The notes under the pieces are model-generated. The model had not been told where the DNA came from. It made no database searches and was given only the letters and a program-made list of their open reading frames with translations. Positions 37,420 to 45,330 of a DNA stretch of 64,000 nt are shown here, piece after piece. Both the position numbers and the translations under genes were made by a program. How positions within the stretch are numbered: position 1 is the first letter of the stretch; the number at the start of each line of letters is the position of its first letter. This stretch comes from Desulfovibrionaceae bacterium (GTDB lineage: Bacteria > Desulfobacterota > Desulfovibrionia > Desulfovibrionales > Desulfovibrionaceae), in NCBI GenBank assembly GCA_031082225.1, contig JAVHLG010000010.1:1-64000 (forward strand), written 5' to 3'.

Positions 37420-38247
37420 ATGATCCGTCTCATCCGCATCATCCTCACGTCCTTTGTGGCCCTGACCCTGTGCTGCGGCGTCTGCCTAGCCAAACCCGCG
37501 TCCGCCGCCGTCGGTCCGTACGACATCGCCTCCGGCAGCACCCTGGCGGCCATCATCGCCCGCGGCAAACTGGTGGTGGGCATGGAGCTCAAATTCTGGC
37601 CCTTCGAATACGTGACCGAGAAAGGCGAACCCGTGGGCTTCGACGTGGACATCGCCCGGCAGATCGCCAAAGAGCTCGGGGTGGAACTGGACATCAAGGA
37701 CATGGAGTGGACCGGGCTCATCCCGGCGCTTCAGGCCGGGAAAATCGACCTGATCATCTCCGGCATCACCGGCACCCTGGAACGGGCCAAGACCATCACC
37801 TTCTCCCGACCCTATTTCACCACCGGCCTGTGCGCCCTGATAAGCAGGAAAAAGTCCCCGGGCATCGCCTCCGTGGCCGCCCTGGACGATCCCGCCCGGA
37901 TCATCGCCGTCAAGACCGGCACCACCGCCGACCTGGTGGCCTCCAAACGCTTTCCCAAGGCCCACATCAACCGCTACAAGGAAGAAACCGCCTGCGTCCA
38001 GGAGGTGGTCAGCGGCCGGGCCGACGCCTTTTTCTACGATCAGATCTCCATCGCCAAGCACCACAAACAAAACCCCGACACCACCAAGGCCCTGTTGACC
38101 CCCTTCACTTACGAGCCGTTTTGCATCGGCATGCCAAAGGGCGACTTCGACCTGTGGCAGTGGCTGGACATGTTTCTGGAGCTCTCCAAGGCCAACGGGA
38201 CGCTGGACGAATTGCGCCGGAAGCACTTCGGCGAACTGCTGCAGTAG
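37420..38247 (+). CDS. Periplasmic amino-acid-type ABC transporter substrate-binding protein
   Basis: A 275-residue extracellular solute-binding protein, family 3. The signal peptide covers about residues 1-30 (RIILTSFVALTLCCGVCLA). The mature part has GKLVVGMELKFWPFEYVTEK, GFDVDIARQIAKELGVELDI and LIISGITGTLERAKTITFSR, all typical of polar amino acid binders. No permease or ATPase gene is beside it, so it works with components encoded elsewhere or as a sensor ligand-binder. GGAGG precedes the ATG. Substrate unknown. Confidence 0.92.
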   Translation: MIRLIRIILTSFVALTLCCGVCLAKPASAAVGPYDIASGSTLAAIIARGKLVVGMELKFWPFEYVTEKGEPVGFDVDIARQIAKELGVELDIKDMEWTGLIPALQAGKIDLIISGITGTLERAKTITFSRPYFTTGLCALISRKKSPGIASVAALDDPARIIAVKTGTTADLVASKRFPKAHINRYKEETACVQEVVSGRADAFFYDQISIAKHHKQNPDTTKALLTPFTYEPFCIGMPKGDFDLWQWLDMFLELSKANGTLDELRRKHFGELLQ

Positions 38248-38855
38248 CGCCGCGAACCGGGAAAAGACGTTCGTATTTTCAAAGAGGCGTTTCGTTCAAG
38301 CCGTTTTTTCATGATCCTTGTTCGCCGGTTGTGCGGGCACGACACGAGATGATGGCGCGCGCGAGGCGGCCGCCCCGGCGGGGGGGCGGCCACCCGCTGA
38401 CGTTGCGGGTCGGATCAGGCCGAATCGCGGCGCTTGAAGTGCCCGGCCACGGTCTGCAGGACAGCGGCGAGTTCCTCGGCCTTGGCCGGGGGAACGTTGC
38501 GCTTGTTTGTCTCGTATTCGCTGATGTGGCTCTGCGGCACGCCGATTTTCCCATTGCCCCGCAGCAGCCGTTCCCGTCTTCGGCACGGGAACGTGAAAAA
38601 TTTCACGGACCGCCGCCTCCCCTCTCGACGAGAGGTCCGGCATCGGATAGGGTGCGCTGCGCGCGTGACCGGAACCGACCGCAGACCATGCTGGACGACG
38701 TGTTTTTCAACGGTGCGCGGCGCACGTGACCCGGACCGACCATGCCCCGTTCCGGATCGGCCAGGGCGCCGCTGATCGCCGCCCCGGACTCCGCCATGCC
38801 GCTGTCTCGCCCGTGACCGAAACAAACGAACCGCAACCCATTTCCCAGCCAACAC
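38248..38855. other. Long intergenic stretch with regulator relic and repeats
   Basis: 608 bases between the binding protein and the LuxR gene. It contains an XRE-type relic on the minus strand (38415-38606) and two inverted repeats, CGTGAAA-AA-TTTCACG (38592-38607) and CCTCTC-GAC-GAGAGG (38621-38635). It also has a pair of related segments starting GTGCGC and running through CGTGACC to CCGACC and ATG (about 38650-38690 and 38712-38743). The pattern looks like decayed mobile or regulatory DNA. No other gene is supportable. Confidence 0.55.
38415..38606 (-). pseudogene. Relic or minimal XRE/Cro-type helix-turn-helix protein
   Basis: The frame ends with IGVPQSHISEYETNKRNVPP followed by AKAEELAAVLQT, a clear C-terminal half of an HTH_3 domain (recognition helix and the two helices after it). 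Before IGV the sequence is RRRERLLRGNGK, which does not fit helices 1-2, so the first half of the domain is lost or scrambled. The longest plausible start is a GTG at 38606, giving 63 residues, within the inverted repeat 38592-38607. I read it as a broken regulator; a functional mini-protein is less likely. Confidence 0.55.
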
Positions 38856-40382
38856 ATGCGAAGAGAGCATTTCCTGCCGCTTCTCGGAACGGCCCTGTTT
38901 TTTACGTTCGAATACGTCTGCTACGCCGCCGGGCGGGCCTTCGCCGGGCTTGCGCACCCCTTTGCGCCGCTTCTGGCCGCCAATGTCGTGGGCGTGCTGG
39001 CCGCCTCGCTTCTTCGCGTTCCCGATCCAGCCGATCCGGCCCAAGACCCCGCTGACGCCCGGCGGATCGTGCGCCGCATCGCCCTTGCCCTGACGGCCCT
39101 GTCGTGCCTGGGCGGGACGTTGTGCATCCTGTCCCCGGGGAGCGGGGATGCCGCCAGCATCCTGTTCACGGCCTCGGCCCTTTTGGCGGGCGTCCCCCTG
39201 CCGCTGCTTTTGCGGACCTTTTTCTCGAACGTACCGGGCCAGCACCTGGGCCTGGCCCTGGGATCGTGCCTGGCGGCGGCGGAGATGGCCTGGATCTTCC
39301 TGCATGTCGACCAGGGCGCCGCCGTGGACGCCTTCACCCTGCACGCCTTTCTGGGCGTGGTGCAGATCGCCACGGGGCTCGCCACGGCCCTGGCCCTTGC
39401 GGCACGCGCGCCGTCCGCCGTCCGGCCCCTGCGCCCGGCCCTGGCCCCGTGCCCGAAGCGCCTGGCCATGCAGACCCTGGGCTATCTGGCGCTCATTGCC
39501 GCCGTCTTTTTCCTTTTGGACTCCATCATCGACCTCATTTTCTTTCGCTATGACAGCGCCACCCAGCCCATACCCCGGGGAATCAGCCTGTACATCTGGA
39601 TCGCCTACCCGTTTTTGGGACATTATCTGGACCGGAAAGGGGCAGGGGCCGGTTTCTTTCTGGCCTGCCTGGGGCTTTGCATCGTCTCCCCGGCCCTGAC
39701 GGTGCTGTCCCAGAGCACGCCCATGTACTGGCTCATCTTCGGCCTGGACATCATCGGCAGGCACGGGGCCTTCCTGTTTCTCACCCTGGTGTTCGCCCGC
39801 CAGGCCGACCGGATGCCCTGGCCGGGTCTGGTCGTCTGCACCCCCTACCTGCTCCAGCATGCGGCCTATCTGACCATGTGGTTTTTTTTCAACGCCTACC
39901 ACCCGGGTTCGGCGTTCATCCTTCTCATCTCCTCGTTTCTGTGCGCCTCCTTCGGCCTTCTGTCGTCGCGGGTGCGCTACGCCCTGAGCCTGACCGGACA
40001 CGTCGCAACCGTCGCAGCCCTGCCAGGGGCCTCACCGCCGCCCGTCCGTCCCCTGGCGGAACTTCTGCCCGCAGACACGGCGGACCCCACTGCGGCGCGG
40101 ATCAGTCAGGCCACAGGAGCGGATACGGCCACGGACGCGCCGACCGTCGCCGGTGCCCAGCCATGCCGCAGCAAACAGGCCGTGTTTGTGGAAAAGTACG
40201 GGCTTTCGGCCCGGGAATCGGAGGTGCTGACGCACATTCTGGGAGGAGCGGGCGCGTCAGCCATGGCCGAGGCCCTGCATATCTCGGAGAGCACCATCAA
40301 GACGCACATCAAAAACATCCTGCGCAAGACCGACACCGCCAGCCGTACCGTGCTCATGGCCCTGTACATGGGCGAAGAATAG
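38856..40382 (+). CDS. Membrane-bound LuxR-family regulator
   Basis: A 508-residue protein with an unusual layout. Residues 1 to about 385 are strongly hydrophobic, with roughly ten to twelve helices in an MFS-like arrangement (TALFFTFEYVCYAAGRAFAG, LGYLALIAAVFFLLDSIIDL, FLTLVFARQADRM). A Pro/Ala/Thr-rich linker follows (about 390-435). The end is a LuxR-type helix-turn-helix (GLSARESEVLTHILGG, then HISESTIKTHIKNILRK). It may sense something in or across the membrane and act on nearby DNA. The exact size of the membrane domain is my estimate. No Shine-Dalgarno is obvious at this ATG. Confidence 0.88.
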   Translation: MRREHFLPLLGTALFFTFEYVCYAAGRAFAGLAHPFAPLLAANVVGVLAASLLRVPDPADPAQDPADARRIVRRIALALTALSCLGGTLCILSPGSGDAASILFTASALLAGVPLPLLLRTFFSNVPGQHLGLALGSCLAAAEMAWIFLHVDQGAAVDAFTLHAFLGVVQIATGLATALALAARAPSAVRPLRPALAPCPKRLAMQTLGYLALIAAVFFLLDSIIDLIFFRYDSATQPIPRGISLYIWIAYPFLGHYLDRKGAGAGFFLACLGLCIVSPALTVLSQSTPMYWLIFGLDIIGRHGAFLFLTLVFARQADRMPWPGLVVCTPYLLQHAAYLTMWFFFNAYHPGSAFILLISSFLCASFGLLSSRVRYALSLTGHVATVAALPGASPPPVRPLAELLPADTADPTAARISQATGADTATDAPTVAGAQPCRSKQAVFVEKYGLSARESEVLTHILGGAGASAMAEALHISESTIKTHIKNILRKTDTASRTVLMALYMGEE

Positions 40383-40405
40383 TCCGGGTTTCCGCCCTGA
40401 CGCGG

Positions 40406-40446
40406 CCGGACGTTCGAAGGCGACGGACGCCCGGCCCAACGTCCGG
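40406..40446 (+). terminator. Stem-loop after the LuxR gene
   Basis: CCGGACGTT (40406-40414) pairs perfectly with AACGTCCGG (40438-40446) across a 23-nt loop that can form inner pairs. It lies 24 bp after the LuxR stop in a convergent region, but there is no T-tract. Possible terminator. Confidence 0.45.
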
Positions 40447-40577
40447 AAACGCGCCGCGCGGGGTCGGATGCCGGGTCATGCCAGAGGGAAGGACGGCCGC
40501 CCCTGGCCGGAGACGATGCACAGCATCGCCTTGACCATCATATTGGCATGAGGACGCCCGCGCCTGGCCGGGGACGA

Positions 40578-41009
40578 TCACTTCTCGGGAAAGATGGGGC
40601 GTCCGTCGATGCAGCACACCCGCGCCAGATCGGGACGCAGCACGCGCAGTTTGCGGCTAAACGGCACGGAGCGGGCCCCGAAACCGCAATACACAAGCAC
40701 GTTTTTTCCCTGGGGTATTTCGTCCAGGCGCTTTTCCACCTCGAAGGCAGGGATGTGCACCGCGCCGGGCAGGTGGCTGACCTCGAACTCGCGATTGGTG
40801 CGCAGATCGATGATGAACAGGTCCGGCGTGGCCAGACGGTGGCGCTCGGCCTCCTGCGGCGTGAAGCGACAGTCCTCTTCGGCCCGGGCAGGCGTCCCCC
40901 ACAGCCAGACCACGGCGCATAAAACCGCCAGGGACATCCGCACGGCGCGCCCCCCGGCCGTCCCGGCGCACCAGGCCCGGGCCTCTCCGACCAAACCCTC
41001 GATTCCCAT
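40578..41009 (-). CDS. Exported rhodanese-domain protein
   Basis: A 143-residue protein with one rhodanese (sulfurtransferase) domain. The N-terminus has a hydrophobic segment (MSLAVLCAVVWLWGTPARAE) that looks like a signal peptide cut after ARA, so the domain is probably periplasmic. The domain shows LFIIDLRTNREFEVSHLPGA, AVHIPAFEVE and the active-site loop VLVYCGFGARS with its Cys. The ATG at 41009 follows GAGGGGGAG. In the loop, CGFGARS is an unusual form of the CxxGxR consensus. Sulfur transfer or cyanide/thiosulfate handling is possible, not shown. Confidence 0.87.
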   Translation of the reverse strand: MGIEGLVGEARAWCAGTAGGRAVRMSLAVLCAVVWLWGTPARAEEDCRFTPQEAERHRLATPDLFIIDLRTNREFEVSHLPGAVHIPAFEVEKRLDEIPQGKNVLVYCGFGARSVPFSRKLRVLRPDLARVCCIDGRPIFPEK

Positions 41010-41434
41010 GCTCCCCCTCGCAGTATCCCCTGCCGACGGCGGCGGTCGCCCATCCTGAAGGGGACCGGCCCGGACCGCGTCAAAGATGTCGTGAAATGAC
41101 GACGCCCACAGTGTGCGCGCCCGTTTTGCCGCACGGCGGTTGAGCACCGGCGAAACGCCCCGGCCCGGCCGATTGCGCCGCAGCAGCCGGAAAAAACGCT
41201 AGTGCACGTCTGGCGCACTGTCAAGATAGTCTCATATTTCAAGCCTGTTACGCCACGGATCATCCTTTCGGCGGATGCCGTTTTCCCCATAAAATCATCC
41301 TTTTGGCGGATTGTTCAAAGCAGGTTTTCCATGATTGCGTCCCGGGCACGAAACTGTGGATGGCCTTGGAGCGGCAGGCGGCATGGGCCGCAATGAACCT
41401 GGAAAAAAAACCTCGCCGAAACGGAGCTTATTTC
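41010..41434. other. 425-bp intergenic region, divergent, with direct repeats
   Basis: This stretch separates the rhodanese gene (minus) from a small secreted protein gene (plus) and contains the direct repeats described separately (41259-41311). The left part (41010-41210) is GC-rich and has no element I can name. A -10-like CATAAAAT overlaps 41288-41295. No gene is supportable. Confidence 0.4.
41259..41311. repeat. Two 18-nt direct repeats upstream of the small secreted protein gene
   Basis: ATCATCCTTTCGGCGGAT (41259-41276) and ATCATCCTTTTGGCGGAT (41294-41311) differ in one base and are spaced 35 bp start to start. Each also has outer ATCC/GGAT symmetry. They lie 124 bp before the 41435 gene. 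Tandem same-face-type spacing is common for activator or response-regulator sites. Confidence 0.7.
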
Positions 41435-41782
41435 ATGCTGAAGAACACTTTTTTCACGAAGATGATTCTGGCGGCGGCTTTGACCGTGCTGTTGGCCGGA
41501 ACGGCCATGGCCAAAGAGATCGTGGTCATGAACGGCACGGGATTCGAGATCCACGCCCTGGCCTTGTCGCCCAGCGAATCGGGCAACTGGGGCCCGGACC
41601 TTTTGGGCAACGACGTCCTCAAACCCGGAGAAGGCCTGAAGATCAACATCTCCGGCGACGCCAACAACTGGGATCTGGGCGCCCAGGACGGCGACGGCGG
41701 TCAGGTGACCTTTGAGAACCTGGATTTCCGCAACGCCAGCCAGATCACGCTGCACGCCGACGGCACCGGCACCCTGCAGTAA
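41435..41782 (+). CDS. Small secreted protein (family of unknown function)
   Basis: A 115-residue protein with a signal peptide (TKMILAAALTVLLAGTAMA, cut before KEIVV). The mature part of about 90 residues contains NGTGFEIHALALSPSESGN, WGPDLLGNDVLKPGEGLKIN and a Gly/Asp-rich end. This pattern belongs to a family of small exported proteins, some of which carry a mistaken argininosuccinate lyase name in databases. GGAG eight bases before the ATG sets the start, inside a longer open frame. It follows direct repeats and is closed by a hairpin, so it is likely a single-gene unit. Role unknown. Confidence 0.8.
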   Translation: MLKNTFFTKMILAAALTVLLAGTAMAKEIVVMNGTGFEIHALALSPSESGNWGPDLLGNDVLKPGEGLKINISGDANNWDLGAQDGDGGQVTFENLDFRNASQITLHADGTGTLQ

Positions 41783-41803
41783 CGCCCCGCGCAGGACATG
41801 GAA

Positions 41804-41839
41804 AACGCCCCAGCCCGGTTGACATCGGGCCGGGGCGTT
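41804..41839 (+). terminator. Stem-loop after the small secreted protein gene
   Basis: AACGCCCC pairs with GGGGCGTT and, across one mismatch, GCCCG with CGGGC, around an 8-nt loop. It starts 22 bp after the stop. There is no T-tract, so termination strength is uncertain. Confidence 0.6.
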
Positions 41840-42013
41840 GAGGCGGTCGGCAACGGCACACGCTTCGAAAATCACGTTCAGGTCGAGGCGAAGCCGCGCT
41901 GTAACCGATTTTTTTTCGTGCCTTTCCGCCCGGCGGCTCTGCCGCCGTTGGCGACGCAAAACCCCGTCAGGGGCTGTGTCATCAGTCTGGCCCCACTCAC
42001 GGTTCGGGGTCTG

Positions 42014-42268
42014 CTATTTGTAAACGTCGCCCCGGTATCCGGCCTTGTACATGAAAAACTTCCCGGCGTCGGATGTGCATACAATCCGTACGCCGCCGAT
42101 CCGCAGCCGGTAATCGTGGGGGTGGGGCTTGCGCTTTTTGATATCCAGTCCCTGGACATCACCCGCCATACGCCTGGAAACGGCCTGCTTGATTTATGCG
42201 CGTTGCGCGCCTGGCAAGGCAAGGATGAGGGCCTGGGCCTTCTTGGAAATGACCAGTTCGCGACCCAT
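42014..42268 (-). pseudogene. RelE/ParE-type toxin gene with an in-frame stop
   Basis: The frame encodes MGRELVISKKAQALILALPG, then AQRA, a TAA stop at codon 25 (42194-42196), and continues in the same frame with IKQAVSRRMAGDVQGLDIKK, then YRLRIGGVRIVCTSDAGKFF and MYKAGYRGDVYK to a TAG at 42014-42016. The part after the stop has the typical RelE-superfamily C-terminal pattern (DYRLRIGGVRI...F.YKAGYRGD.Y). An original CAA (Gln) mutated to TAA would explain it. The gene begins five bases after the antitoxin stop. It is an inactivated type II toxin unless the stop is suppressed. Confidence 0.85.
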
Positions 42269-42273
42269 GTGCC

Positions 42274-42474
42274 CTACCAGTCGGCCATGGCCCGGCAAAG
42301 ATCCAGGCTCTCCCCGGCGGCCAGTTCGGCATACGCCTCGCGGCGATCCGCCTCGTCCTGGACCGACAGGACGGCCTCGCCGCGCAGCTCGGACTGGATG
42401 GCCTCCCATTGGGCCACGGGAATAACCACCGCCACCTTTCTGCCCGACTCGTCCGTCATGTACTGCACGCTCAT
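42274..42474 (-). CDS. Phd/YefM-like antitoxin (partner of a broken toxin)
   Basis: A 66-residue protein that fits the short Phd/YefM or prevent-host-death type: MSVQYMTDESGRKVAVVIPV, then AQWEAIQSELRG, with an acidic helical C-terminus (EADRREAYAELAAGESLDLC). In such pairs the N-terminal part binds DNA and the C-terminal part blocks the toxin. It lies immediately upstream of the RelE-like frame with the usual antitoxin-then-toxin order. Because the toxin is interrupted, this looks like an orphan antitoxin. Low sequence similarity makes the family name moderate. Confidence 0.7.
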   Translation of the reverse strand: MSVQYMTDESGRKVAVVIPVAQWEAIQSELRGEAVLSVQDEADRREAYAELAAGESLDLCRAMADW

Positions 42475-42547
42475 GCGGTCCTCCCGGCAGCGACCGGCTG
42501 CCTGCCGCCAGACATAACCAAGCTCCGCATGCGGAACAAGGGCGCAA

Positions 42548-42583
42548 AAACGCCCGGCCTGGATTCGACCAGACCGGGCGTTT
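42548..42583 (-). terminator. Intrinsic terminator after trpS
   Basis: A 10-bp perfect stem AAACGCCCGG/CCGGGCGTTT with a 16-nt loop that contains further TGG/CCA pairing. Read leftwards it ends in GTTTTTGCG. It lies 18 bp beyond the trpS stop and isolates trpS from the toxin-antitoxin module. Confidence 0.85.
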
Positions 42584-42601
42584 CATGACAGGGGGCGCTC
42601 C

Positions 42602-43600
42602 CTAGAAATTGAAGTTCAGCCGCTCCTTGAGCTCCGTCAGGTTGCGCTCGGCCACGGCCTTGGCCCGGGCGTTGCCCGCGGCCAGGATGTCCCGCACCAT
42701 GTCCGGATTTTTGTCCAGTTCCACCCGTTTGGCGTGGATCGGTTCCAGAAACGCCGTCAGGTTCTCCACTAAAAGCTTCTTGCAGTCCCCGCAGCCCCAG
42801 GTGGCGTTCACGCAGCCGTCCACGATCTCCGGCAGCCGGGCCTTGTCCGTCAGAAGCTCATGGTACGGATAGAGGTTGCACTCCTTGGGGTCGCCCGGGT
42901 CTTTGAGGCGCGCCCTTTTGGCGCAGGTCAGCATGCCCATGACCTTTTTTTTCATGGACGCCGGATCTTCCCCCAGGGCGATGGAGTTGCCGTAACTCTT
43001 GCTCATCTTGCGGCCGTCCAGGCCCGGCATCTTGGGGGACGGGGTCAGAACCGCGGCCGGTTCCGGGAAAAACTCTCCGTAGAGGTAGTTGAAGCGGCGG
43101 GCGATCTCCCGGGTCAGTTCCAGGTGCGGCAACTGGTCCTGGCCCACAGGCACCGCCCCGGGGCGGTACAGCAGGATATCCGAGGCCATGAGCACCGGAT
43201 AGCCGAGGAAGCCGTAGGTGCTTAAGTCCTTGGCTGCAAGCTCCTTGACCATGTCCTTGTAGGTGGGACAGCGCTCAAGCCAGGACACGGGCGTGATCAT
43301 GGACAGGAACAGGTTGAGCTCCACATGCCCGGGCACCTGGGACTGCTGGAACAGCACGCACTTCTCCGGGTCGAGCCCGCCCGCCACCCAGTCCTTGACC
43401 AGTTCCGGCACAAATCCCTTGATCCGCGACGGATCGGCGTATTCCGTGGTCAGCGCGTGCCAGTCGGCCACGAAGAAAAAACAGTCGTGGTCCCGCTCAA
43501 GGGCCACCCAGTTGGCCAGGACGCCGAAATAGTGCCCCAGATGAAGCGGCCCGGTGGGCCGCATGCCGGATACGATGCGGGTGTTCGTCGTTTCGCCCAT
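42602..43600 (-). CDS. trpS: Tryptophanyl-tRNA synthetase
   Basis: A class I aminoacyl-tRNA synthetase of 332 residues. The HIGH motif appears as GPLHLGHYFG and KMSKS as GRKMSKSYGNSI. VPVGQDQLPHLELTREIARR and the C-terminal WGCGDCKKLLVENL are family features. The start at MGETTNTRIVSGMRPTG has GGGAGAGC upstream; the frame is open to 43870. The M50 protease gene precedes it by 38 bp in the same direction, so the two are probably co-transcribed. Confidence 0.97.
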   Translation of the reverse strand: MGETTNTRIVSGMRPTGPLHLGHYFGVLANWVALERDHDCFFFVADWHALTTEYADPSRIKGFVPELVKDWVAGGLDPEKCVLFQQSQVPGHVELNLFLSMITPVSWLERCPTYKDMVKELAAKDLSTYGFLGYPVLMASDILLYRPGAVPVGQDQLPHLELTREIARRFNYLYGEFFPEPAAVLTPSPKMPGLDGRKMSKSYGNSIALGEDPASMKKKVMGMLTCAKRARLKDPGDPKECNLYPYHELLTDKARLPEIVDGCVNATWGCGDCKKLLVENLTAFLEPIHAKRVELDKNPDMVRDILAAGNARAKAVAERNLTELKERLNFNF

Positions 43601-43638
43601 GCTCTCCCGTCCAAAGTGGTTTACGGTGACCTGCGGCC

Positions 43639-44283
43639 CTAGAGGATCAGGCCGCGCAAAAAGATGATGGCCGGGAACAGGAGCTTGCCCAAAATCCCGG
43701 TCAGCGCCAGAAGGATGACCAAAAAAAAGCCGTACCGCTCGTAACGCAGATAGGCATGCGCAGCCTGGGGCGGCAAAAGCCCGGCCACGATGCGGCTGCC
43801 GTCCAGGGGCGGAATGGGCAACAGGTTGAACAGCCCGATGGCCAGGTTCACCGTCACCCCGGCCAGACACATGTAGGCCAGGGGCTCCCAGATCATGGCC
43901 GCCACGCTCCCCCGCTCGGCCGCCACGGCCAGCCCGCCCGCCACCCGGAACAACACCGAGAACGCCACGGCCAGGATGAAGTTCATGACCGGCCCGGCCA
44001 CCGAGACCAGGATCATCCCCCGGGCCGGATCCTTGAAGTACCGGGGGTCCACGGGAACCGGCTTGGCCCAGCCGATCATCCGGGTCAGCAGGAAGGCCAG
44101 AACCCCCATGGGGTCCAGGTGTTTTATGGGATTAAGCGTCAACCGCCCCGCAGCCTTGGCCGTGGGGTCGCCCAAAAGATAGGCCACATAGCCGTGGGCC
44201 ACCTCGTGAAAGGTCACGGCCACCAGAAGCGGCACGGCCAGAAGCGCGATCTCGCGCACATAGGAGGCGATATCAAAGGACAT
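43639..44283 (-). CDS. Site-2 protease family (M50) membrane metalloprotease
   Basis: A 214-residue multi-pass protein of the short S2P group. The zinc motif is TFHEVAHGYVA (HExxH), and the second metal site is LLPIPPLDGSRIVAG. Helices are visible around ALLAVPLLVAV, MILVSVAGPVMNFILAVAF and YGFFLVILLALTGILG. Such proteases cut within the membrane; many relatives in this group have no known substrate. ATG 44283 is used; ATG 44289 is equally possible since no ribosome site is clear. It sits just upstream of trpS. Confidence 0.92.
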   Translation of the reverse strand: MSFDIASYVREIALLAVPLLVAVTFHEVAHGYVAYLLGDPTAKAAGRLTLNPIKHLDPMGVLAFLLTRMIGWAKPVPVDPRYFKDPARGMILVSVAGPVMNFILAVAFSVLFRVAGGLAVAAERGSVAAMIWEPLAYMCLAGVTVNLAIGLFNLLPIPPLDGSRIVAGLLPPQAAHAYLRYERYGFFLVILLALTGILGKLLFPAIIFLRGLIL

Positions 44284-44346
44284 GGGCATGGCGGCTAGCA
44301 CGAACCATCCGGGCGGGCAAGCAAAACCCGCCGCAAAAATAACGAC

Positions 44347-44371
44347 GCGCCGGGGAGCGATGCCCCGGCGC
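44347..44371 (-). terminator. Terminator after the response regulator gene
   Basis: A 9-bp perfect stem GCGCCGGGG/CCCCGGCGC with a 7-nt loop is followed leftwards by GTCGTTATTTTTGCGG, a fair T-rich tail. It lies 27 bp past the receiver gene stop. Confidence 0.75.
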
Positions 44372-44397
44372 GCCGCCAATGGCCATGTCCGAAAGCC

Positions 44398-44772
44398 CTA
44401 GGCCGAGGCCCTGGACTTCTCCAAGGCCAGCGCCACCTTTCCCTTGAGCTCGCCCAGATCCACGGACTTGACCACGTAGTAGTCCGCCGCGATGGACTTC
44501 AGGTCATGCTGGAAGCTGTCGTAGGCTGTGCTGAGGATCACCGGCAGGGCCTGATCCTGGCCGCGAATCTCCTGAAGCAGGTCGAGCCCGGACCGGTTGG
44601 GTCCAAGCTTGATGTCCAAAACCACCACCTCGGGTTTGACCCGGGCCAGAAGCTCCAGGATGTCTTCCTCGCCGTCCGAGGTCACCACCTGGTAGCCTTC
44701 GCCTTCAAGCTCTTCCTGGTACAGCATCCGTATGTGTTTTTCGTCGTCCACAACCAATACTTTACCGCCCAT
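44398..44772 (-). CDS. Single-domain response regulator
   Basis: A 124-residue stand-alone receiver. VLVVDDEKHIRMLYQ supplies the acidic pocket, VVVLDIKLGPNRSGLDLL the phospho-acceptor Asp, STAYDS the Thr-type switch residue, and DYYVVKSVD the conserved Lys. There is no output domain, so it acts by binding a partner or as a phosphorelay step. AAGGAGC six bases upstream sets the start inside a longer frame. It diverges from the ThiS/MoaD-like gene and has its own terminator. Confidence 0.93.
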   Translation of the reverse strand: MGGKVLVVDDEKHIRMLYQEELEGEGYQVVTSDGEEDILELLARVKPEVVVLDIKLGPNRSGLDLLQEIRGQDQALPVILSTAYDSFQHDLKSIAADYYVVKSVDLGELKGKVALALEKSRASA

Positions 44773-44894
44773 GGCATGCTCCTTGCGGTTTTTTGTCGCA
44801 CACATCTCACGTTCATGTTATGGGGCAAAAAATCCGGCCGGTCAACACCGTTTTCTCCTTGCGCTTCAAAGCCCCCGGAGGCTACCACCGCCCC

Positions 44895-45092
44895 ATGATC
44901 ACCGTGCACATGGAGCCCAAACGCTCGACCCTCACATTCCCCAGGCTCAACACCGTGCTCCAGCTTCTGGGCAGGCTGGGCCTTCGCACCAACGACGCCC
45001 TGATCATCCGGGGCGACGAACTGCTCACCCCGGATCGCCGCCTGCATTACGGCGATACCATTACCGTCCGTCTGGTCATGTCGCGCGGGTGA
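44895..45092 (+). CDS. MoaD/ThiS-like (TtuB-like) sulfur carrier-type protein
   Basis: A 65-residue beta-grasp protein, MITVHMEPKRSTLTFPRLNT then VLQLLGRLGLRTNDALIIRG and LLTPDRRLHYGDTITVRLVM. The ThiS pattern of a turn-rich LLTPD...GD followed by a beta strand is clear. It ends SRG, not the GG that sulfur carriers need for thiocarboxylate formation. A TtuA-like thiolase gene follows 805 bp downstream, and such carriers usually sit directly next to it. The start is ATG 44895; GGAGG is 13 bases upstream, rather far. The first 34 codons of the longer frame do not look like the family. Confidence 0.75.
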   Translation: MITVHMEPKRSTLTFPRLNTVLQLLGRLGLRTNDALIIRGDELLTPDRRLHYGDTITVRLVMSRG

Positions 45093-45296
45093 CGCCGGAG
45101 AGACAGAACGGTCATGCGCACCGGAAGCGGAGACGGCCGCTTCGGTGGGTGCGGACGGCTTTTCCGCCGGGCGGGAAGGCCTGGAATGCGGCAGGACGCG
45201 AGGCCGACCGCCCGGGGTGCGTCTGGCCCGGCAGTTCCCCCCCCTCCGGGCGGGTCACGGCGGCCGGGGTTGACGCGGACCTCTTCAGGCATTATC

Positions 45297-45315
45297 TGGG
45301 CTACATTGTAGCCCA
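45297..45315. promoter_or_regulatory. Palindromic operator of the RelB/YafQ-type module
   Basis: TGGGCTACA-T-TGTAGCCCA is a perfect 9-bp inverted repeat around one base. It lies 15 bp before the antitoxin ATG, between a -35-like TTGACG (45270-45275) with a CATTAT (45290-45295) and the start codon. This position fits autorepression by an antitoxin, as in RelB and DinJ systems. Confidence 0.7.
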
Positions 45316-45330
45316 AAAGGACGTGCTCTC

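Noticed and set aside
41878-42222. Minus-strand frame overlapping the broken toxin region
   Set aside because: It is out of frame with the RelE motifs, is Ser/Pro/Arg-rich and has no ribosome site; the RelE frame explains the conservation.
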